This document shows, piece after piece, positions 1-8,575 of a DNA stretch of 64,000 bases. The stretch lies in NCBI GenBank assembly GCA_046155365.1, contig JBJXFH010000152.1, forward strand, positions 1 through 64,000, written 5' to 3'. Position 1 is the first letter of the stretch. Each line of letters opens with the position of its first letter. The position numbers were made by a program, and so were the translations under genes. Below the pieces are notes generated by a model. The model ran no database searches and was not told the DNA's origin. It saw only the letters and a list, made by a program, of their open reading frames with translations. This stretch comes from CAIXPF01 sp046155365 (lineage in GTDB: Bacteria > Actinomycetota > Acidimicrobiia > Acidimicrobiales > CAIXPF01).

Positions 1-229
1 AAGACCGCGGCCTCCAACTCCTCGATCCCGCCCGCGCAGCCCCCGCGATGTTCAGCGCTGATCCCGACCAGACGCCAGGACGTTCGCCTGATACACGATG
101 ACCTGGGCTCGTGGCGGAGTTGCACGGATGTGACACGAATGGCGGATGTCACCGCTGCAAAGTGACTAAAAGAGCAGTCAATCAATCTGAGGAAGATTCC
201 CCGCCGACCACCCCCCGGGACCGGCCCGC
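1..229. other. window edge, no supported gene
   Basis: I see no convincing coding region here. The stretch lies downstream of the phospholipase D-like gene, which ends at 230 on the minus strand. No clear terminator hairpin with a T-run is visible. A gene reaching in from the left cannot be excluded. Confidence 0.4.
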
Positions 230-1825
230 TCAGAATCGATTGCCTCGCTTGAGGTCTGGCGGGCGGCCGTCGGGGTCGAGCAAGTGGGCGTGCACCCAGC
301 GCAGGAGCCCGTGTCGCCGGGCGTGGGCGCGTTCTATCTGGTGTGCCCGTAGGTGGCCTGGCGGGCGCGGGCCGGGCCGGCCGGCGCGGTGCCAGGCGTC
401 GAGGGCTTCAGCGCTCTCCCGTAGCGCCCGGAACCAATTGTGAGCATCGACCATCGCATTGTCTTCGAGGACCCCGCCGGTGTGTTCCGACGTCAGGCGG
501 AGACGGGTGTCCCTCGCCAGCTTGCGGGCACCGTCGCCCAAGCCGGAAGGATCGCGAGGTTCGCGCTCGTCGCGGGTCGAATCCACAATGGCGCAGGACA
601 GCTCGGAGTCATGGGTCCAGGAGCGCCGGTTGAGGTTGTCCGATCCGATGGACATCCATAGGTCGTCCACGATGCACGCCTTGGAATGCACATAGACGGC
701 TGTTCCGTCCTCCCGTTCAAGGTCATAGATGGCGACGCGGTCCTTGCCGGCGGCGTACAGCATGTCCTGAACCCGTTCGCGACCAAGTGTGCTGGCGGCA
801 CCCATGATGCGGCCGGCCGGGTCGACATATCGGGGGACGACGATCACGACCAGGAGTTCAGGCTCGCGTCGCAGTGCGGCCGACAGCACCTCGGCGGCGG
901 CGAAGGACCACAGATACTGATCCTCGAGGTAGATCAAGCTCCGCGCCCGGCCGAAGACCTTGACGTAAGCCTGGGCGATGCTGCGTTCACCGTCCGGAGC
1001 GAAGGGGTAGGCCCGGCGGCGGGCCGGGTAGGTCCGTAGCACCTGCACCGCGTGCGGGCCCGCCGCGGAAACGTCGTCGCGCTCAGCAACGATCGGCGAA
1101 CGTTGCGCCGGGTCTCGGGACACCCGATGCATCAGCCACCGCCACGGTGAGCGGGTGTCCAGCGGTGCCGGGTCGTCCCAGCGTTCTCGGAACGTGAGCG
1201 CCACGTCGTCGACTGCGGGTCCCCGCACCGCCACCTGGACGTCGTGCCAACCGGGCCGATCCCCGTAGTGGCCGGCGTCGAGCGCGGCCGCTTGCGGATC
1301 ACCGAGGTGGCGTGCATCGTCGTTGCGGCCGTGGACCAAGTCGATCCCACCGACGAAGGCGACATCTGCCAACGGTCGGGCCTCGTACCGGACCACAACC
1401 ATCTTCTGGTGGTGGCTGCCGCCGCGACGGATGCGGTTGTCGAGCAGGACCTCACCGCCCCCCTTGTTCACCGCGCGGGAGAACATCAGGTTCTTTTCCT
1501 CCGAGTACACCAGCCCGTGGGATCGCCACACCAGGCCTCGAACGTCGGCTCCTTTTTCAGCCAAGGCTGCCAGCAATCCGGCCACCTCGGTCCCGGGACC
1601 CGACAGAAGTTCGTCGGCATCGCCTTCGACCCCGCACAGCAACACCGAATCCCCCGGTCCGGCCGACACTAACGCCAAGTAAAGGGAGGCGTAGTACCCG
1701 CTTCCGTCGATCAGAACTTCAACCTGGTTGCCTTCTGTCCACGCAACCCTGCCGTGACGCCTATCGATGGTGGTACTGGTGTTGCTTCGCTCTCCCGCGG
1801 CCAGGAACCAGTCATCCAGTGGCAC
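230..1825 (-). CDS. phospholipase D-like protein
   Basis: Predicted 531-residue two-domain member of the phospholipase D superfamily, which hydrolyses or transfers phosphodiester-linked head groups. The second catalytic motif is intact at residues 380-387 (VHSKACIVD: His380, Lys382, Asp387). It is followed by the usual serine/asparagine segment (SIGSDNLNRRSW). The first motif is HHQK at 138-141, but the position normally held by Asp is Arg (HQKMVVVR). This Arg variant may be ordinary in this bacterial subfamily. No signal peptide or membrane segment is evident, so a cytoplasmic or peripheral location is likely. The ATG start is followed by a plausible N-terminus (MPLDDWFLAAGERS). It could act as a cardiolipin-synthase-like transferase or as a hydrolase; the sequence does not decide. 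Confidence 0.85.
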   Translation of the reverse strand: MPLDDWFLAAGERSNTSTTIDRRHGRVAWTEGNQVEVLIDGSGYYASLYLALVSAGPGDSVLLCGVEGDADELLSGPGTEVAGLLAALAEKGADVRGLVWRSHGLVYSEEKNLMFSRAVNKGGGEVLLDNRIRRGGSHHQKMVVVRYEARPLADVAFVGGIDLVHGRNDDARHLGDPQAAALDAGHYGDRPGWHDVQVAVRGPAVDDVALTFRERWDDPAPLDTRSPWRWLMHRVSRDPAQRSPIVAERDDVSAAGPHAVQVLRTYPARRRAYPFAPDGERSIAQAYVKVFGRARSLIYLEDQYLWSFAAAEVLSAALRREPELLVVIVVPRYVDPAGRIMGAASTLGRERVQDMLYAAGKDRVAIYDLEREDGTAVYVHSKACIVDDLWMSIGSDNLNRRSWTHDSELSCAIVDSTRDEREPRDPSGLGDGARKLARDTRLRLTSEHTGGVLEDNAMVDAHNWFRALRESAEALDAWHRAGRPGPRPPGHLRAHQIERAHARRHGLLRWVHAHLLDPDGRPPDLKRGNRF

Positions 1826-2016
1826 GGCTCACCACGCGGCTGGTGGCTCGGAGGGGAGCGACGTGCGGGTCTCGATCTCGATCTTGGCGGCCTGCGTCAT
1901 CCGGACCAGCGGCGATTTCTCGGCATGGCCGAAGGTAGCCCGCGTCAAGGTTCGCAGCCACTGCCAGGCACCCGTTGGCGGTCATGAGGCCCGACCTCCC
2001 AATCGTCGACCGGTAG

Positions 2017-3390
2017 TCAGCTCGTTGCGCTGGACGGGGCCGTTTCGCGGACGGCGGCCCAGCGCTGGCGGAACCATCGCACACCTTCCACGGAGGCGGC
2101 GGCACCGAGAATCAGCAGCGCCGGGCGGGCCGGGAAGCTGTACCGGGCCTCCACGTGGAAGACCAGGTGGAAAAGCGATAGGTACAATCCCAAGATCCAA
2201 AGGGGCCACAGCTCTCGGCGCCGCAGACCCAGCCAGACCACTCCCAACAACACGGCCAACATCTGGAAGTTGCCGATCGGATCCAGGGCAACAAACAGTC
2301 CCTTGCCACTCCACAAGGAGGCCATTCTCCATGGAACGCGTTGCACGATGGTGAGCACATCTTGCTCCGCCAGTTCGGACAGGGCCAGTTCCTCCAGGCG
2401 GGCGTCCAGTGCCGCCTCCCGTGCCGGACCACCACCCAATCCTTCGGTCATGCCCGGCGACGTACCACTCGGCATGCCCAGCCGGGCGTCAATGGGTCCC
2501 AGCTCACGCTCAATGGTTTCCAGATATTCGATCTGTCCGGGAATGTACTCATTCTGGGCGTACTGACGCTCCGAGATCAGCAGCGAGACACCCGAGTTGG
2601 CACCGAAGGGCAAGAGCGCATCTGCCACCAAGACGTTGCGTACACACCACGGACCGACCAGCAGACCGGTGGCCAAGCACAGCACACCCACCTGCCGCAC
2701 GGCCCGCTTCCATTGGGTCAGGCCCAACGCCACGATGGCGGCAATGGCGATCATCGGCAACAACATGGCAAATGTTTGACGCAACAGCACCAAGACACCC
2801 AGGCTGAGGCCGGTTCCCGCGGCAACGGCGAAATCCCGCCGTCTGCTCGATGCCTTCATCTTTCCGTTCTCGAAAAAGATAACCAGGGCCCAAACGTGCA
2901 GTAACGCCATCAGCTGGGTCAGAGTCTCACTCAGCACCCGCATGGCCATGAAACTGAACGCCGGATGAGATGCCACAAACAGGCCCGCCACCAACGCCAC
3001 CCGATCATCGAAGAATCGACGGGCCAACTGCGCGGTGACCAGCGCGGTGATGGCCAGCAGCACGAACTGCAGGATTTGGATCAAGACGATGCTCTCGCCT
3101 CCCACCGCCTGCAGCGCCACCAGAAAGAACGAGTAGCCGGGCATTTTGACGATCGACGGCAGGTACGGGGCGTTGTCCATCACCGAGTAGGACCCGTGTC
3201 GCAGCATGTTTCGAGCCGTGGGCAGGTACAGCAGCCTGCTGTCCCCGGAGTCCCACGGTTTGTCGACTTTGGAGAGGGCGAAGGCCTGCAACGCCAAGAT
3301 GACCGGTACCCACACCATCAGGCGGACTTTCCAGCTACGCCGGGGAGTCAGGGTCGGTTCCGCCACCTGATCGAGCACGGCGGCGCTCAC
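2017..3390 (-). CDS. multi-pass membrane glycosyltransferase-like protein (GT39/ArnT type)
   Basis: 457-residue polytopic membrane protein. An N-terminal transmembrane segment (about residues 25-42) is followed by a charged periplasmic loop with the acidic residues typical of the PMT/ArnT GT-C fold (KPWDSGDSRLLYLPTARNML). About eight further hydrophobic helices follow. GT-C enzymes transfer a sugar from a polyprenyl-phosphate donor outside the membrane. The next gene, transcribed divergently, is a GT2 enzyme of the type that makes polyprenyl-phosphate sugars, so the two may form a donor/acceptor pair. The ATG is at 3390, leaving a shared 153-bp upstream region with the GT2 gene. Acceptor and sugar are unknown. 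Confidence 0.75.
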   Translation of the reverse strand: MSAAVLDQVAEPTLTPRRSWKVRLMVWVPVILALQAFALSKVDKPWDSGDSRLLYLPTARNMLRHGSYSVMDNAPYLPSIVKMPGYSFFLVALQAVGGESIVLIQILQFVLLAITALVTAQLARRFFDDRVALVAGLFVASHPAFSFMAMRVLSETLTQLMALLHVWALVIFFENGKMKASSRRRDFAVAAGTGLSLGVLVLLRQTFAMLLPMIAIAAIVALGLTQWKRAVRQVGVLCLATGLLVGPWCVRNVLVADALLPFGANSGVSLLISERQYAQNEYIPGQIEYLETIERELGPIDARLGMPSGTSPGMTEGLGGGPAREAALDARLEELALSELAEQDVLTIVQRVPWRMASLWSGKGLFVALDPIGNFQMLAVLLGVVWLGLRRRELWPLWILGLYLSLFHLVFHVEARYSFPARPALLILGAAASVEGVRWFRQRWAAVRETAPSSATS

Positions 3391-3543
3391 CGGGCACGCT
3401 CGGACAGGACACGTCCGCGAAGGCGCGGGCTGCAGGCGACCATGATCGCTCTATCGGCAGCCACCAGACCAAGATTGACCCCGACGGCCGGGGGGACGAT
3501 CGTCCCGGTCGGTGGGCCCGTACGCGGAGCCGATGTTCTGTCC

Positions 3544-4626
3544 ATGGTCGTGACCAAACAAGACGCTGAGCTCGGCGACCTTGCCCGCAGCGCCCCGACC
3601 AAATTTGCCGGCGCTGCGGGGGCAGCGGCGCGGCAAGCCAAGACCCAGGCCCAGGCCGAGGCGCCGCCGCGACCGGTGCTGTCCGTGGTGTTGCCGGTCC
3701 ACAATGAGCAGGACAACCTGCCGGAACTGCATCGCCGGCTGACCATCGCGCTTGAGGCGGTTGAAAGCTACGAACTCATCTTTGTTGATGATGGCAGCCG
3801 GGATGGGTCCGCCGGCATCGTGGCGTCCTTCGCCAGTAGCGATCCCAGAACCAAACTGCTGCGACTGTCACGCAACTTCGGTCACCAGGCCGCCATGGCC
3901 GCCGGCTTGGACCACGCCCGGGGCCAGGCAGTGGTACTGATGGATACTGATCTCCAGGACCCGCCCGAGGTGATCGCCGATATGGTGGCCGCCTGGCGTG
4001 ACGGTGCGGAGGTGGTCTACGCCGTTCGGCAGGCTCGCAAGGAACACGCCGCCAAACGGGCCTGCTACCACCTGTTCTACCGGCTCGTACGCTGGCTCTC
4101 GGCGCCGTTGGACGTGCCCCTCGACAGCGGGGACTTCTGCCTGCTCGACCGTCGGGTGGCGGACGCCATCGTCGCCCTTTCCGAGCAGAAGACGTTCCTG
4201 CGGGGGCTGCGTAGTTGGGTGGGCTTCAAACAGGTTCCACTGGAATACGAGCGTCACGGTCGCTATGCCGGCGATGCCAGTTACACCTTCGCCAAGCTGC
4301 GCAAGCTGGCGCTCGACGGCATCATTGCCTGCAGCAGCCGTCCCCTGCGCCTGGCGTCCTACCTCGGTTTGGGGACCTTGGTGGTGGCGGCGCTGTACCT
4401 GGTGGCGGTGGTGGGCGGGTTCTTCATACGGGGAACGGCCCCCGCCGGCTGGACGTCACTGATGGGGGCCATCTTGCTCCTCGGCGGTGCGCAACTGTTG
4501 GTTTTGGGCGTCCTGAGTGAGTACGTGGCCCGCATCGTGGAGGAAAGTCGCGCCCGGCCCAATTACCTCATCGCCACCTCCATCGGTCTCACCGCCGTGA
4601 ACGATCAGCCCGAACCTCCGCTATAG
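3544..4626 (+). CDS. family 2 glycosyltransferase, polyprenyl-phosphate glycosyltransferase type (GtrB/DPM-like)
   Basis: 360-residue protein. The GT-A domain begins near residue 43 (LSVVLPVHNEQDNLPEL). It has the nucleotide-binding FVDDGSRDGS motif and the catalytic metal-binding DTDLQDPPE motif. The LSRNFGHQAAMAAGLD and LDSGDFCLLDRR segments match the GtrB/DPM1 branch. Two hydrophobic helices near the C-terminus (LGLGTLVVAALYLVAVVGGFF and LMGAILLLGGAQLLVLGVLS) place it in the membrane. Predicted role: transfer of a sugar from a nucleotide donor to polyprenyl phosphate on the cytoplasmic side. The start is uncertain. I chose the ATG at 3544; an in-frame ATG at 3442 would add 34 residues. Neither has a strong ribosome-binding site. 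Confidence 0.88.
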   Translation: MVVTKQDAELGDLARSAPTKFAGAAGAAARQAKTQAQAEAPPRPVLSVVLPVHNEQDNLPELHRRLTIALEAVESYELIFVDDGSRDGSAGIVASFASSDPRTKLLRLSRNFGHQAAMAAGLDHARGQAVVLMDTDLQDPPEVIADMVAAWRDGAEVVYAVRQARKEHAAKRACYHLFYRLVRWLSAPLDVPLDSGDFCLLDRRVADAIVALSEQKTFLRGLRSWVGFKQVPLEYERHGRYAGDASYTFAKLRKLALDGIIACSSRPLRLASYLGLGTLVVAALYLVAVVGGFFIRGTAPAGWTSLMGAILLLGGAQLLVLGVLSEYVARIVEESRARPNYLIATSIGLTAVNDQPEPPL

Positions 4627-4654
4627 CGCTGCCCCTTCGCGACCCGGACGCTGC

Positions 4655-4990
4655 TCAACGTGCGGCGAGCGGCTTGGCCAGCAACTGCTGCAACGCCGCC
4701 TGCACCGACGCCGGATGGGGGTCCGCCACCACAACGCCCAGCGCCCCCAACCGCCCTGCCAAACGGGCCGCCGCCGCGTGGTCCCCGGCGAAGGTGTCCC
4801 GCACGAGATGCTGCACCACCATCAGCTCCGCCGGCTCCCCCGCCCGACCCCGCCGCCGGGCCGCCGTCAACGGACGGAGATGGACCTCAACGGGAAAGGC
4901 ACCAGCGGCACGTCCCAACAGCTGACCGGCAGCCACTAGACCGATCAGGCACAGCACCACTAGACCCACGATGAGCACCCGGGTCGTCAT
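4655..4990 (-). CDS. small membrane-anchored protein of the MoxR/DUF58/DUF4129 operon
   Basis: 111 residues with one N-terminal transmembrane helix (about residues 5-22, VLIVGLVVLCLIGLVAAG). A soluble part follows that I cannot assign to a family. The start ATG at 4990 overlaps the stop of the DUF4129 gene by four bases (ATGA), so it is probably translationally coupled and the last gene of this operon. The soluble segment (residues 30-111) is rich in Ala, Arg and Leu and looks helical. No function is proposed beyond membership of the MoxR/DUF58 cluster. Confidence 0.65.
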   Translation of the reverse strand: MTTRVLIVGLVVLCLIGLVAAGQLLGRAAGAFPVEVHLRPLTAARRRGRAGEPAELMVVQHLVRDTFAGDHAAAARLAGRLGALGVVVADPHPASVQAALQQLLAKPLAAR

Positions 4991-6249
4991 GGTTGGCCCG
5001 CGCCACGATCCGAAGCCCGTCCTGACATGGCGGTGGGCCGCAGCTCGACCTGGGCCCGGATCTGTTCCAGTGCCGCCAACGCTGCCGCTCGCATGGGTTC
5101 GTCGATGGGCTCATCGGAGAACCGGGCCCGCCAGAACAACTCGGTCAGTTCCCGCAGCGGTGCCGCCCCCGCCCCGAGCTGCATGAGGGCCCGCTGCAGG
5201 TATTCGCCTTCACTCTCCGCCGGGCGCCGGGCCAGGGATGCATCGCCCAAACCCCGGGTGACAACGGCATAGGCCAACCGAACCGCCACCCGGGGATCGG
5301 CGTCCTGGCGTAGCTCCACCAACGCCTCGTCCAACACCGCCACGGTGACCGCCCGGTCCACCGTCTGCACCTGGAGCGGCGCGCCGCCGATGGCCTCCAA
5401 CGGCACCCGTGCCACCGGGTCCGGCACCAGGTCCTCCGGCGGCATCAACTGCATGCGGCGGGTGAGGATCACCAGCACCACCAACACCAACACCGCCAGC
5501 ACTAACACCGCCAGCGCACTGCGATCCTCCAGTGTGGGCAACTGGGGCAGCACCCGATCCCGTGGACGGACCACCTCCTCCACCGATGGTCCGCCCGTTC
5601 CACCGCTACCGAACCCCGCCCCACCCTGGGAGGACCCGGTGCCCGACGCCGGCAGGGTGGCACGGGCCCCTGACGCCAACGCTGTGGTCCCCACCGCCAG
5701 ACCGATTACCGCCGCGCTCAGCGCCAGGACCGGTCGCCGGGCCGCCTGCCGCCGCCGTCCCAAGCGACGAAGCCCCCAGGCACTGGCGGCCACCACCCCC
5801 ACCACCATGGCCGTACCAATTGGTATCATACCGGCCGGTACCGTGCTATCTGGTATGGTGCCATCTGGTATGGTATGGGGCCAGAGGGATCCGGGTAGGG
5901 ACCGGCCCAACAAGCTGAGGGCCGCGCCCAACGCCACCACCACCGCGACGGACAGCCCCGTGGCCTTGATGGCGCTGCGTTCGACATGTTGATGGTGGGA
6001 CCGGCGCCAGAGGTCACTCGTCAGGCGGGCCAGTTCCCCCAGGCCGGCCACCGCCGGCGCCACCACCATGACCCACCGGCCGCCGTCGCCCGGTCCCCGA
6101 ACAGCCGCCAGGACCACCGCGCCCACCAGCGCCGCCAGGCCGAACTCCCGCAGCGGCGCTCGACGGACCACCACCCCGACCGTCATCATGAACAGGCCCA
6201 TCACCGCCGCCAGACCCGCGGCCACCCCCAACACGTACTCGGCGCTCAT
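4987..6249 (-). CDS. DUF4129-containing membrane protein
   Basis: 420 residues. There are several N-terminal transmembrane helices, a repeat-rich loop, another helix (LAVLVLAVLVLVVLVILT), and a C-terminal cytoplasmic domain. That domain ends in the signature ELTELFWRARFSDEPI...MRAAALAAL typical of DUF4129. Such proteins sit beside MoxR ATPases and DUF58 proteins, often with transglutaminase domains; no transglutaminase core is visible here. The start is the ATG at 6249, chosen because it overlaps the DUF58 stop by four bases (ATGA). The reading frame stays open further upstream but would run through DUF58. The loop with a five-residue period near 5812-5876 is an oddity described separately. 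Confidence 0.8.
   Translation of the reverse strand: MSAEYVLGVAAGLAAVMGLFMMTVGVVVRRAPLREFGLAALVGAVVLAAVRGPGDGGRWVMVVAPAVAGLGELARLTSDLWRRSHHQHVERSAIKATGLSVAVVVALGAALSLLGRSLPGSLWPHTIPDGTIPDSTVPAGMIPIGTAMVVGVVAASAWGLRRLGRRRQAARRPVLALSAAVIGLAVGTTALASGARATLPASGTGSSQGGAGFGSGGTGGPSVEEVVRPRDRVLPQLPTLEDRSALAVLVLAVLVLVVLVILTRRMQLMPPEDLVPDPVARVPLEAIGGAPLQVQTVDRAVTVAVLDEALVELRQDADPRVAVRLAYAVVTRGLGDASLARRPAESEGEYLQRALMQLGAGAAPLRELTELFWRARFSDEPIDEPMRAAALAALEQIRAQVELRPTAMSGRASDRGAGQP
5812..5876 (-). repeat. 15-bp tandem repeat inside the DUF4129 gene
   Basis: This AT-richer patch encodes consecutive five-residue units (TIPDG, TIPDS, TVPAG, MIPIG) in a loop between membrane helices. At the DNA level it shows repeated ggtatggtgc/ggtaccgtgc-type words. 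The reading frame is preserved. Confidence 0.7.
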
Positions 6250-7511
6250 AACCGCTGCGCCGCCGCCCGGCCCAGCAACGCTCCTAACGGCGTGACCCCG
6301 TTCCACTCCAGTACCGGGACCCCCAGGCCCATCAGCCGCTCCCGTCGAGCGTGGCGCTCGAGATCCCACACCCGCCTCGCCGCCAGCGCGATCCACGGCT
6401 CCGATGCAGTCCCGTCGACCCCGGTTGGCCCCGGACCCATCGGTTCCAGCACCACCACCTGATGGCCATGACGGCGTAGCTCGGCCAAAAGCCCCACCAC
6501 CCGGTCCTCGGCCAACAGGCTCAGCGCCACCACCGTGCTCCCCGGTCGCAACCCGCCCAGTACCGGAAACTCCTGACGGGACACACCGCTGAGCCGGGCC
6601 ATCCGGCACTCCAGCAGCACGTCCACCAAGGCGTAGAGCTGACGGGTCCCGGCTCGCGGCCGCACCCACCGCAACGGGGCCCCCAGCGCCAGCAGACCCA
6701 CCCGGTCCTGCGCCGCCAGGTGTCCCTCGCTCAGCGCCATGGCCGCCTGCACCGCCCGCCGCAAGGTGGAGTCATCCTCGGGGCCCACCGCGGCAGTGTC
6801 GTCCAACACGATGACGGCATCAGAGGCCCGTTCGGGGTGACGTTCGGTCACCCAGTTGGCCCCCCGACGTTGCGACACCCGCCAATTGACCATACGGAGC
6901 CGATCCCCGTGCTGCCACGCCCGCACGTCGGCGTACTCACAGCCTTCGCCACGATCCCGGGAGAGATGAGCGCCCAGCACCCCGATGGTCCGACCGGGCT
7001 TGGCCATACCGCGTAGTCTGGTCTCGCTGGGGTAGACCCGAAGGGCACCGGGAACGGTACCGATGGTGCTGCAGGAGAACAGGCCCAGGCGGTCTTTCAC
7101 GATGAGCCGATAACGTCCCGCCTCCAGCACCCCCCAGGCTTCGGGCCGAACGGGAAAGGCCACCCGAACTGCGTGGTCTGCCTGCACCGACACCACCCGA
7201 CGCAGGATCCGGTCAATGCTGACCAGGCCGGCGCCCAGGTCCAGTTCAATATCAATCCAGGACAGTCTGGTATCGCTGGCAATCTCAACGATCAGGAGGA
7301 GTTCGTCCTGCTCCACCACCCGGGAACTCGAAAGCGAAAAGTCCATTTCGATCTGGGGCCAACGCCACGACAGCAGGGCGACCAGCGGGGTGGCCGCCAG
7401 GGTCATGGCCAGCGGCGCCAACATGGGCCGGTTTGCCACCAGCGCCGCCAACCCCACCAATGCGGCCAGCACCGTCAGGCTGTAGAACCGCACGGACACT
7501 TGCCGGTTCAC
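6246..7511 (-). CDS. DUF58 domain protein
   Basis: 421 residues. Two N-terminal transmembrane helices (about residues 9-50) precede a beta-rich extracytoplasmic-like segment. The DUF58 signature is near residue 195: GEGCEYADVRAW, then GDRLRMVNWRVSQRRG, then a vWA-like DAVIVLDD strand. DUF58 proteins associate with MoxR AAA+ ATPases and are thought to be assembled or remodelled by them. The ATG start at 7511 overlaps the end of the MoxR gene by four bases (ATGA). The 3' end overlaps the DUF4129 gene in the same way, so the three are one translational unit. The substrate of the system is unknown. Confidence 0.88.
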   Translation of the reverse strand: MNRQVSVRFYSLTVLAALVGLAALVANRPMLAPLAMTLAATPLVALLSWRWPQIEMDFSLSSSRVVEQDELLLIVEIASDTRLSWIDIELDLGAGLVSIDRILRRVVSVQADHAVRVAFPVRPEAWGVLEAGRYRLIVKDRLGLFSCSTIGTVPGALRVYPSETRLRGMAKPGRTIGVLGAHLSRDRGEGCEYADVRAWQHGDRLRMVNWRVSQRRGANWVTERHPERASDAVIVLDDTAAVGPEDDSTLRRAVQAAMALSEGHLAAQDRVGLLALGAPLRWVRPRAGTRQLYALVDVLLECRMARLSGVSRQEFPVLGGLRPGSTVVALSLLAEDRVVGLLAELRRHGHQVVVLEPMGPGPTGVDGTASEPWIALAARRVWDLERHARRERLMGLGVPVLEWNGVTPLGALLGRAAAQRL

Positions 7512-8575
7512 GGCGCGGCGCGGTCGGTTTCGGTCAACGCCGCCGGAGTGGGTACCGAGGCCAGACAGTCCGCCACCACCTGCGCTTGGGTGACGCCGCG
7601 GATCCAGGCCTCCGCCCGCAGCACCAAGCGATGGGCCAAGGTGGCGACGGCCAGCATCTTGACGTCATCGGGTACCACGAAGGATCGGGCGTCGAGCGCG
7701 GCCCGGGCCCGAGCCGCCGCCACCAATGCCAGCGCGGCGCGAGGGCTGGCCCCGGCCTCGGTACGGCGATCCTCCCGGGTGGCGGTGACCAGCGCCACCA
7801 CGTAACGCAACACGTCGTCGGCCACCTGCACGGACTCCACAGCGCGCTGCATGGCCAACACCGTGGGCCCATCAAGCAGGGGCCGCAGGATGGCGTCGGG
7901 GGTGCCGCGATCCACCCGTTGACGCAACAGGTCCAACTCGTGCTCGGCGCTGGGGTAACCCACCGAAACCCGGAGCAGGAACCGGTCCAGCTGGGCCTCG
8001 GGCAGGGGGTAGGTGCCCTCTGATTCGAGCGGGTTCTGGGTGGCCAACACCAGGAACGGTCTGGGCAGAGGATGGGACACCCCATCGGCGGTGACCTGCT
8101 GCTCCTGCATGGCTTCGAGCACCGCGGCCTGGGTCTTGGGTGGGGCCCGGTTGATCTCGTCACCCAGCACCAGGTTGGCAAAGATGGGGCCCGGCTGGAA
8201 GTGCAGGCCACCCCGACCGTCGGGTACCGCGGAACCGGTGATGTCCGAGGGAATCAGATCCGGGGTGAACTGCACCCGGGCGAACCCCAACTGCAAGACG
8301 GTGGCGAAACTGCGAGCGGTGAGGGTTTTGGCCACCCCGGGCACGTCTTCGATGAGCACGTGACCGTTGGCCAGCAGGCCCACCAGGACCAACTCCAGCA
8401 TCTCGCGCTTGCCGACCACGGCTCCCGCCACTTCATCCACCACCGCCGCGCCCAAGCGGGCCACATCGGCCACGGTGAACGCGCTGGTCGGGACCGGGTT
8501 GGTCGGGCGGGTTGGGTTGGTCGTGTTGGTCTGGTCCACCGGGGCCTGCAGCTCAGGCCAGGGCGGCGATGGCAT
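7508..8575 (-). CDS. MoxR-family AAA+ ATPase
   Basis: About 355 residues. The AAA+ core begins with GKREMLELVLVGLLANGHVLIED. It has the MoxR-type Walker A (VPGVAKT), Walker B/sensor (NLVLGDEINRAPPKTQ), sensor 1 (FLVLATQNP) and arginine-finger region (EAQLDRFLLR). These ATPases act as chaperone-like partners of the DUF58/vWA proteins encoded directly downstream. The N-terminus is low in complexity (NTTNPTRPTNP) and the start is uncertain. I chose the ATG at 8575, which overlaps the end of the upstream lyase gene by 23 bp; an ATG at 8611 and internal GTG codons are alternatives. The TPDLIPSDITG segment is characteristic of the family. Confidence 0.88.
   Translation of the reverse strand: MPSPPWPELQAPVDQTNTTNPTRPTNPVPTSAFTVADVARLGAAVVDEVAGAVVGKREMLELVLVGLLANGHVLIEDVPGVAKTLTARSFATVLQLGFARVQFTPDLIPSDITGSAVPDGRGGLHFQPGPIFANLVLGDEINRAPPKTQAAVLEAMQEQQVTADGVSHPLPRPFLVLATQNPLESEGTYPLPEAQLDRFLLRVSVGYPSAEHELDLLRQRVDRGTPDAILRPLLDGPTVLAMQRAVESVQVADDVLRYVVALVTATREDRRTEAGASPRAALALVAAARARAALDARSFVVPDDVKMLAVATLAHRLVLRAEAWIRGVTQAQVVADCLASVPTPAALTETDRAAP

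Noticed and set aside
230..1825. inactivating mutation in the phospholipase D first motif (Asp to Arg)
   Set aside because: Many bacterial superfamily members vary at this position and the His/Lys pair is intact, so loss of activity is not supported.
1812..1985. 57-residue minus-strand frame before the phospholipase D-like gene
   Set aside because: No motif or ribosome-binding site; probably non-coding.
2965..3543. upstream extension of the GT2 gene
   Set aside because: The extension runs antisense through the divergent membrane glycosyltransferase gene and has no family similarity; an internal start is used.
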